Shown here one piece after another: positions 59,394 to 64,000 of a stretch of 64,000 nt of DNA. The notes under the pieces were generated by a model. That model ran no database searches and was not told where the DNA came from. It worked only from the letters and a program-made list of their open reading frames with translations. The stretch is taken from contig NZ_CP018049.1 in NCBI RefSeq assembly GCF_002934065.1, forward strand, positions 2,168,501 through 2,232,500, given 5' to 3'. Every line of letters starts with the position of its first letter. Positions within the stretch are counted from its first letter, which is position 1. The position numbers were made by a program, and so were the translations under genes. The DNA comes from Pseudomonas orientalis (GTDB lineage: Bacteria > Pseudomonadota > Gammaproteobacteria > Pseudomonadales > Pseudomonadaceae).

Positions 59394-60488
59394 ATGCCAA
59401 ACGATGCCCGGCCTGACCACACCGCCTTGACCGAAACCCACGCCATTCCCCACTTGCTTGAGCAGTTGTTGCTCGCCCGTGGCCCTGGTGGCCAGGAGGA
59501 TGAGGTGCGCGCCATTTGTCTGGAGCGCCTGCGTCCGCTGTGCGACGAAACCTGGGTGGACCCTGCCGGCAATGTCATCGGCCTGGTCAAAGGCGCGCAG
59601 GACGATGGCGCGCCCCGGCGCGCAGTGAAGATCATGGCGCACATGGATGAAATCGCCATGGTGGTCAAGCATGTCGACACCGATGGCACCTTGCGGGTGA
59701 CCGCGTTGGGCGGCGCCAATCCGGTGAATTTCGGCATGTGCCCGGTGGACATACTCGGCGATCATCAATTCATTCCGGGGGTGCTGTCCTTTGGCTCAAT
59801 GCATGCAACCGGCAATGCGCCCCAGGGCGCCGATGTACTGTCAGGGGACGTGCACTGGAACGACGTGCATGTGATCACCCGGTGCTCGGTGCAGACCTTG
59901 CGTGACTACGGTGTGCGTCCCGGCAGCCGCGTCACGCTGAGCCGCCATTGGCGTGCGCCGTTTCGGGTGGGGGATGCGACAGCCGCGCATTTTCTCGACG
60001 ACCGCGCGCCCATCGCCGCCGTACTCCACAGCGCGCAGTACCTGGATCAGCGCCGGCAGGAACTGGCATGCGATGTGTATTTTATCTTCACCACCCTGGA
60101 GGAAGAGTGCAATGCCGGCGCGATGTATGCGGCGCGGACACTGCCGGGCGATACCACCATCGCGGTGGAGGTCGGCCCGGTGATGAGCGAGTACGGCACG
60201 CGCCTGAGTGTCGATCCGATCATCAATACCGGTGACCTCAAAGGCTATTACACCCGCTCGGTGGTCACCGGCCTGGCGGCTGCCGCACAACGCAGCGGCT
60301 ATACGCCGCAATATGCATTGCTGGTGGATTTTGCCTCGGATGCCAGCGCCGTCATGAGTAACGGCACCTCGGCACGCGGCGGTTGCCTGGCGATTCCAAC
60401 CGAGAATACCCACGGCTATGAGTTGATTGTGGATGGCGCGATCGAGGCCTGTGCGCTGACATTGGCAGACTACCTGGCCACGTTTTGA
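59394..60488 (+). CDS. M42-family aminopeptidase
   Basis: A 364-residue dinuclear-zinc peptidase. Metal and catalytic residues are recognisable: H in KIMAHMDEIAMVV, the aspartate in AAHFLDDRAPIAAVL, the glutamate pair in FTTLEEECNAGAMYA and the D/E in IAVEVGPVMSEYG, then the histidine in PTENTHGYELI. The chain is standard length. The ATG at 59394 is preferred to a longer frame from 59307. A GAACAA with a 17-base gap to TCATT (59327-59354) lies upstream. The cinA-like gene follows 16 bases downstream. In such operons the enzyme is often osmotic- or stress-linked. Confidence 0.88.
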   Translation: MPNDARPDHTALTETHAIPHLLEQLLLARGPGGQEDEVRAICLERLRPLCDETWVDPAGNVIGLVKGAQDDGAPRRAVKIMAHMDEIAMVVKHVDTDGTLRVTALGGANPVNFGMCPVDILGDHQFIPGVLSFGSMHATGNAPQGADVLSGDVHWNDVHVITRCSVQTLRDYGVRPGSRVTLSRHWRAPFRVGDATAAHFLDDRAPIAAVLHSAQYLDQRRQELACDVYFIFTTLEEECNAGAMYAARTLPGDTTIAVEVGPVMSEYGTRLSVDPIINTGDLKGYYTRSVVTGLAAAAQRSGYTPQYALLVDFASDASAVMSNGTSARGGCLAIPTENTHGYELIVDGAIEACALTLADYLATF

Positions 60489-60504
60489 ATGCAGGAGAAT
60501 CACC

Positions 60505-61005
60505 ATGGACATCGCTGCTTCTACTATCGACTACCTGAAACAACACCAGATGACCCTCACCAGCGCCGAGTCGTGCACGGCGGGCAAAATCATCACGCTG
60601 CTGTCAGAGGTGGCGGGCGGTGGGGCGTGCATCGAAAGTGGTTACGTCGTTTATTCGCCGCAGGCCAAACAGCGCTTGCTGGGCGTACGTGCGTACACAA
60701 TCGACACCTTCAACCTCACCAGTTGCGAAGTCGCCCGCGAGATGGCCGAAGGCGCATTGCGTGACAGTACGGCGCAGGTCGCCGTCGCCACCACCGGCCT
60801 GCTTGGCCCGGATGACATGGACGGGATTCCGGCCGGGACTATCTGTTTTGCCTGGGCTTATCGAATCGGCGACCGGCTGAGTATCTTCAGTCGCAAGGAA
60901 CGCTTCATGGGGTCGCGCGAGCAGGTGCAGCTTGATGCGGCCCTGCACGCGCTGAAGTGGCTGGCGCCTTTTCACCAACGTGCGTTGGCGGGAGAGCGGG
61001 GTTAG
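60505..61005 (+). CDS. pncC: CinA-family nicotinamide-nucleotide amidohydrolase
   Basis: A 166-residue protein equal to the C-terminal domain of CinA. PncC deamidates NMN to NaMN in pyridine-nucleotide salvage. The signature is MTLTSAESCTAGKIITLLSEVAGG (residues 16-39) with the catalytic serine region, then GYVVYSPQAKQRLLGV, ATTGLLGPDDMDGIPAGTICFAWA. AGGAGAATCACC precedes the ATG. Several residues differ from the house-keeping form, so it may be the second, stress-linked copy. Its stop overlaps that of the convergent 61002 gene in the four bases TTAG. Confidence 0.85.
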   Translation: MDIAASTIDYLKQHQMTLTSAESCTAGKIITLLSEVAGGGACIESGYVVYSPQAKQRLLGVRAYTIDTFNLTSCEVAREMAEGALRDSTAQVAVATTGLLGPDDMDGIPAGTICFAWAYRIGDRLSIFSRKERFMGSREQVQLDAALHALKWLAPFHQRALAGERG

Positions 61006-61304
61006 CGATCAGTTGCCCCTGGCCGTTGCGGCTGGCGTTCGATTTTCAACACCAGTTCATCGGCGTCGGATGCCTGGGCTTCCAGCAGGACGCCATGATA
61101 GGTGCGACCTTCTCCCTTGATCGTAACCGTGTGGGCCTTCGCCAATGTTTCCGGCCAGGGCGGCAGAATACGCAGCGTTACGCGCTCGCCGTCCTCGGTA
61201 ATCCGGACCTGGCTCTCGCAGGAAAGCGGCTTTACGCCAAACAGCGTGTCTTGAAGGTAATCGATGGTGCAGTGCAGCGATGGTGTAGCAGGGGTATCCG
61301 GCAT
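61002..61304 (-). CDS. Small hypothetical protein
   Basis: A 100-residue protein, MPDTPATPSLHCTIDYLQDTLFGVKPLSCESQVRITEDGERVTLRILPPWPETLAKAHTVTIKGEGRTYHGVLLEAQASDADELVLKIERQ. The N-terminal residues are followed by a beta-rich domain. GAGG six bases before the ATG supports the start. It overlaps the end of the CinA-family gene by four bases tail to tail. No family recognised. Confidence 0.6.
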   Translation of the reverse strand: MPDTPATPSLHCTIDYLQDTLFGVKPLSCESQVRITEDGERVTLRILPPWPETLAKAHTVTIKGEGRTYHGVLLEAQASDADELVLKIERQPQRPGATDR

Positions 61305-61335
61305 GGGAAGCCTCGCTCTGTTCTTGTCCCCGCAT

Positions 61336-61590
61336 TTAGCCCACGGATGAGAGGCGGTATGTTTTTCGGGACACCACCATGTCTTCCAGGATCTCCCGCA
61401 CCAGCCGGTTGATGCCTGACTCGCCGTGGTAGCGGGCGCGGTTGATATTGGCAATGGTGAATTGATTGGCGTCGGGCGCGAGCACCGTGATGGACAGGTT
61501 GCTGTCCGGAGTGATCGTGCAGGTGACACGGCAATTGCGCAGCCGCTGTGACAGCGCGCGCTCGATTTCCGCTTTGCTCAACGTGTCCAT
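61336..61590 (-). CDS. Small hypothetical protein, possibly DUF1652-like
   Basis: An 84-residue protein, MDTLSKAEIERALSQRLRNCRVTCTITPDSNLSITVLAPDANQFTIANINRARYHGESGINRLVREILEDMVVSRK. The order helix, CTITPDSNLSITV strand pair and final helix (INRLVREILEDM) resembles DUF1652, a small Pseudomonas family, but the match is only of layout. The start at 61590 has no strong ribosome-binding site. It lies on the same strand as the 61002 gene, 31 bases before it, and probably forms an operon with it. Confidence 0.58.
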   Translation of the reverse strand: MDTLSKAEIERALSQRLRNCRVTCTITPDSNLSITVLAPDANQFTIANINRARYHGESGINRLVREILEDMVVSRKTYRLSSVG

Positions 61591-61775
61591 GGGATCACCG
61601 GATAACAGGCCTTGGCGGATGAAGGTTAGCGCAAATATGCCGTGCGTAAATGCTGGCAAGTTAATAGCGAACCATTCGTCAGTCTCACTACCCCTGCGTG
61701 GAACGTTCGTGCTCCGATACTGGCCACATACACCAAGGGTTGACGACTATTTCCTTCACTCATCAGGTGGTTTCC

Positions 61776-61925
61776 ATGAAGAAGTTTTATATGTGCTTGA
61801 GCCTTTGCAGCGTGTTCCTGCTGCACGGCTGTTTCGACAATTCCGATAACACCACCAAGGACAATACCGGCGGCCGCAAATCTTCGGTGCAGATGCAGGA
61901 AGGCAAGGCGGGCGAGAGCAAGTAG
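61776..61925 (+). CDS. Small lipoprotein
   Basis: A 49-residue lipoprotein: MKKFYMCLSLCSVFLLHGC is a complete signal with the lipobox LLHGC, and the mature peptide of about 31 residues (FDNSDNTTKDNTGGRKSS...GKAGESK) is hydrophilic. AGGTGG before the ATG supports translation. Mature lipoproteins this small are common and often envelope-stress markers. It ends just before a REPIN block. Confidence 0.7.
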   Translation: MKKFYMCLSLCSVFLLHGCFDNSDNTTKDNTGGRKSSVQMQEGKAGESK

Positions 61926-62426
61926 GCGCCTGGAGCAAAAGGTGGGAGGGGGCTTGCCCCCGTTGGCAGGGTGTCAGTCAATGAAGAGGTGACTGACCCA
62001 CCGCTATCGGGGGCAAGCCCCCTCCCACAGTTGAATCTGCTGTGTGATGTAAGTCTGGGTTACTTGTCCTTGAACGCTGGTGCCTGGCGGATCATGCAGA
62101 CTGCCAGCTCTAACTGCTACACGAGAAACCTGTGGGAGGGGGCTTGCCCCCGATGGCGGTGGATCAGTCAATATTTTGGTCGACTGTCACACCGCTATGG
62201 GGAGCAAGCCCCCTCCCACAGTTGAATCTGCTGTGTGATGTAAGTCTGGGTTACTTGTCCTTGAACGCTGGTGCCTGGCGGATCATGCAGACTGCCAGCT
62301 CTAACTGCTACACGAGAAACCTGTGGGAGGGGGCTTGCCCCCGATGGCGGTGGATCAGTCAATATTTTGGTCGACTGTCACACCGCTATCGGGAGCAAGC
62401 CCCCTCCCACATTGGATCGGTGTCTA
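61926..62426. repeat. Three REPINs, two in a 191-bp tandem duplication
   Basis: REPINs of the GTGGGAGGGGG type at 61942-62028, 62132-62219 and 62323-62410. A 191-bp unit starting TTGAATCTGCTGTGTGATG repeats at 62031 and 62222, each copy ending with a REPIN. Within each unit, the minus strand encodes LAVCMIRQAPAFKDK followed by TAA, possibly the fossil end of a lost gene. Confidence 0.85.
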
Positions 62427-63767
62427 TCAACGCATATGCAAAATGATCGGGCTGGCGCTGGCCGGGTCGGTATGCCCGCGCAATTTGCTGACTGCCTGGG
62501 CGTCGACCGCTTCACCCCTGTTGCCCCACGTACCGCGCACGTAGGTCAGCACCTCGGCGATCTCCTGATCAGACAATTGCTCACGGAACGCCGGCATGCG
62601 GTAGGCGTCCGGCAGCCCGGCGGCCACCACCCGTTGTGAGCCGTTGAGGGTGATGTTGATCGCCGAGGCGCTTTCCCTGGCCAACGCCGAAGTGGCGCCC
62701 GCCAGCGGCGGCATCCACTCCGGCTGGCCCTTGCCGTCCAGGCCATGGCAGGAGGCGCAGCGGGTCGCGTAGGTGTGGGCGCCGGGGATGTCCTGACGCG
62801 TATCGGCCACCTGATACTGCCAGGGCGTGCCGTCACGCTGCGGGTCGCCGGGCAAGGACTTGAGGTAGCGGGCGATGGCGGCAAGATCGTCATCGGCCAT
62901 GAACTGCGTGGAGTTGTTGAACGCTTCGGTCATCGAACCGTAGACCACCGCATGCTGGTTGCGCCCGGTCTTGAGGAACTGCACGATCTGCGCCTCGCTC
63001 CAGCGGCCCAATCCGGTGTTGGGGTCCTGGCGCAGGCTGGGCGCGTACCAGCCGTCGAGCAGGGCGCCGGCGAGGAAGGGCGCGCCGGACTGGTCCAGGG
63101 CCTTCTCGTTGAACGCCAGGCCGCGCGGCGTGTGGCAACTGCCGCAGTGGCCGGGGCCCTGCACGATATAAGCACCACGGTTCCACAACGCGTCCTGGCC
63201 GGGGTTGGCCGCATAGGGCGCAGTGGGTGCGAATACACCATTCCACAGCGCGATGGGCCAGCGCATGTTCAGCGGCCAGGGAATATCACTGGGGATGTTC
63301 GCCTGGTCGGCCGGCTGCACGCCTTTCATGAAGAACGCGTACAGCGCTTTCACGTCGTCGTCGCTGAGCTTCACGTAGGACGGGTAGGGCATCGCCGGGT
63401 ACAGGCGGCGCCCGCCCGGTGCCACGCCGTGGCGCACGGCGCGGTCGAAGTCGGCGAGGCTGTAGCGGCCGATGCCATGGTCGCGGTCGGGGGTGATGTT
63501 GGTGGCATGGATGGCCCCCAGCGGCGTGGCCATCTCCAGGCCACCGGCAAACGGCGCTTTGCCCGCCAGGCTGTGGCAGGCCACGCAGTCGCTCACACGG
63601 GCGACGTACTCACCGCGACTGGCCAGTGCCGGGTCCAGGCCGGTGGCGTGTTCCTGTTCGAACGGCGAGGCGGGCTCGCGGGTGACGTACCAGGCCAAGA
63701 GGCCCGCGACGACCAGGCAGGGCAGCGCCAGCCAGCCTGCGGTTCTTGCGAATCGGCGGTTGTTCAT
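62427..63767 (-). CDS. Triheme cytochrome c subunit of a periplasmic dehydrogenase
   Basis: A 446-residue electron carrier. After an N-terminal signal or anchor helix (RFARTAGWLALPCLVVAGLLAWYV) three heme motifs appear: CVACH (about residue 61), CGSCH (about 206) and CASCH (about 339), each in its own cytochrome c domain with distal methionines (YPAMPYPSYV, AYRMPAFR). This organisation matches the cytochrome subunits of alcohol, gluconate and IorAB/aldehyde dehydrogenases. Downstream on the same strand, 16 bases away, lies the end of a molybdenum hydroxylase subunit gene, so both probably form one enzyme delivering electrons to the respiratory chain. Confidence 0.92.
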   Translation of the reverse strand: MNNRRFARTAGWLALPCLVVAGLLAWYVTREPASPFEQEHATGLDPALASRGEYVARVSDCVACHSLAGKAPFAGGLEMATPLGAIHATNITPDRDHGIGRYSLADFDRAVRHGVAPGGRRLYPAMPYPSYVKLSDDDVKALYAFFMKGVQPADQANIPSDIPWPLNMRWPIALWNGVFAPTAPYAANPGQDALWNRGAYIVQGPGHCGSCHTPRGLAFNEKALDQSGAPFLAGALLDGWYAPSLRQDPNTGLGRWSEAQIVQFLKTGRNQHAVVYGSMTEAFNNSTQFMADDDLAAIARYLKSLPGDPQRDGTPWQYQVADTRQDIPGAHTYATRCASCHGLDGKGQPEWMPPLAGATSALARESASAINITLNGSQRVVAAGLPDAYRMPAFREQLSDQEIAEVLTYVRGTWGNRGEAVDAQAVSKLRGHTDPASASPIILHMR

Positions 63768-63783
63768 GGGCGTTCCCTGTGGG

Positions 63784-64000
63784 TTAACTGAAGGTGTAGC
63801 GGCTCAATGGCAGGCTGCGGATGCGCTGGCCGGTCAACCGGGCTACCGCATTGGCGACCGCCGGTGCCACGGCCGGTAACGGCGGTTCGCCGATGCCCCC
63901 CATCTTTTCGCCGCTCTCGACGATCTTCACGTGCACCCGCGCCATCCGCGACGGCGGCAGGATCGGATAAAGGTCGTAGTTGCGCGCCCGTGGCATGCCG
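63784..64000 (-). CDS. Molybdopterin-binding aldehyde dehydrogenase subunit, C-terminal part (partial)
   Basis: The frame is open to the window edge and encodes the last 71 or so residues: ARNYDLYPILPPSRMARVHVKIV, then GGIGEPPLPAVAPAVANAVARLTG and the end IRSLPLSRYTFS. GGIGEPPLPAVAPAVANAV is the C-terminal signature of IorB-type, periplasmic xanthine/aldehyde dehydrogenase molybdenum subunits; the glutamate in GIGEPP is the conserved active-site base. The codon before the methionine at 63996 reads Gly, so that methionine is internal. Together with the cytochrome at 62427 it should form a periplasmic aldehyde dehydrogenase. Confidence 0.85.
   Translation of the reverse strand, partial: GMPRARNYDLYPILPPSRMARVHVKIVESGEKMGGIGEPPLPAVAPAVANAVARLTGQRIRSLPLSRYTFS

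Overview
The window is chromosomal DNA of a GC-rich gammaproteobacterium, almost certainly a fluorescent Pseudomonas (P. fluorescens group). The main evidence is the block gacA-uvrC-pgsA-tRNA-Gly with a TTG-started gacA. REP/REPIN elements of the GTGGGAGGGGGCTTGCCCCC type, a levansucrase, a cyoABCDE operon and small Pseudomonas-type stress proteins agree with this. I see no rRNA, CRISPR array or complete prophage.

Layout. 0-5 kb: a GNAT acetyltransferase, two phage-type DNA-binding regulators facing each other, then gacA-uvrC-pgsA and tRNA-Gly(GCC). 5-12.4 kb: an accessory stretch behind the tRNA with a DUF2165 membrane protein, an unlisted 58-residue ORF, a 1736-residue modular toxin-like protein with a C-terminal HEITH zinc-protease motif, and an intact IS3-family element with a programmed frameshift. 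12.4-21.1 kb: a complete alternative chemosensory cluster (MCP, CheY, STAS, CheA, MCP, CheW, CheR, CheD, CheB). 21-29 kb: a tandem structured repeat, an alginate-lyase pseudogene with one in-frame stop, a two-component system, an acetyltransferase, a LysR regulator, a drug/metabolite exporter and an SDR. 28.8-34.9 kb: a pstSCAB phosphate transporter behind a Pho box, a Fic-like/HAD pair and a LysE exporter. 35-39 kb: a levansucrase whose promoter carries a near-perfect LexA box, a truncated DUF892 protein and a LOV blue-light histidine kinase. 39.4-44.2 kb: the cytochrome bo oxidase operon on the minus strand. 44.6-64 kb: a permease, a zinc alcohol dehydrogenase and a dense collection of small stress-type genes (KGG proteins, ClpP-like protein, DUF6555 paralogues, DUF421, YghA-like SDR, DUF1264 lipoprotein, M42 peptidase, CinA-like amidase). 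A diguanylate cyclase lies among them. The window ends in a cytochrome c / molybdenum dehydrogenase locus.

The most striking non-coding signal is a roughly 272-bp repeat present six times. It is not random sequence. Copies differ in both arms of several helices while keeping complementarity: an outer 26-bp stem, two inner hairpins and a loop-downstream pairing that would make a pseudoknot. All six copies, and every REP/REPIN in the window, lie between convergent genes. This looks like a structured RNA or DNA element under selection for shape, and I cannot match it to a named family.

The genes fit a plant- or soil-associated lifestyle: Gac regulation, chemosensing, light sensing, phosphate scavenging, levan synthesis and stress defence. 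Function calls rest on recognisable motifs and family resemblance read by eye. No database search was run.
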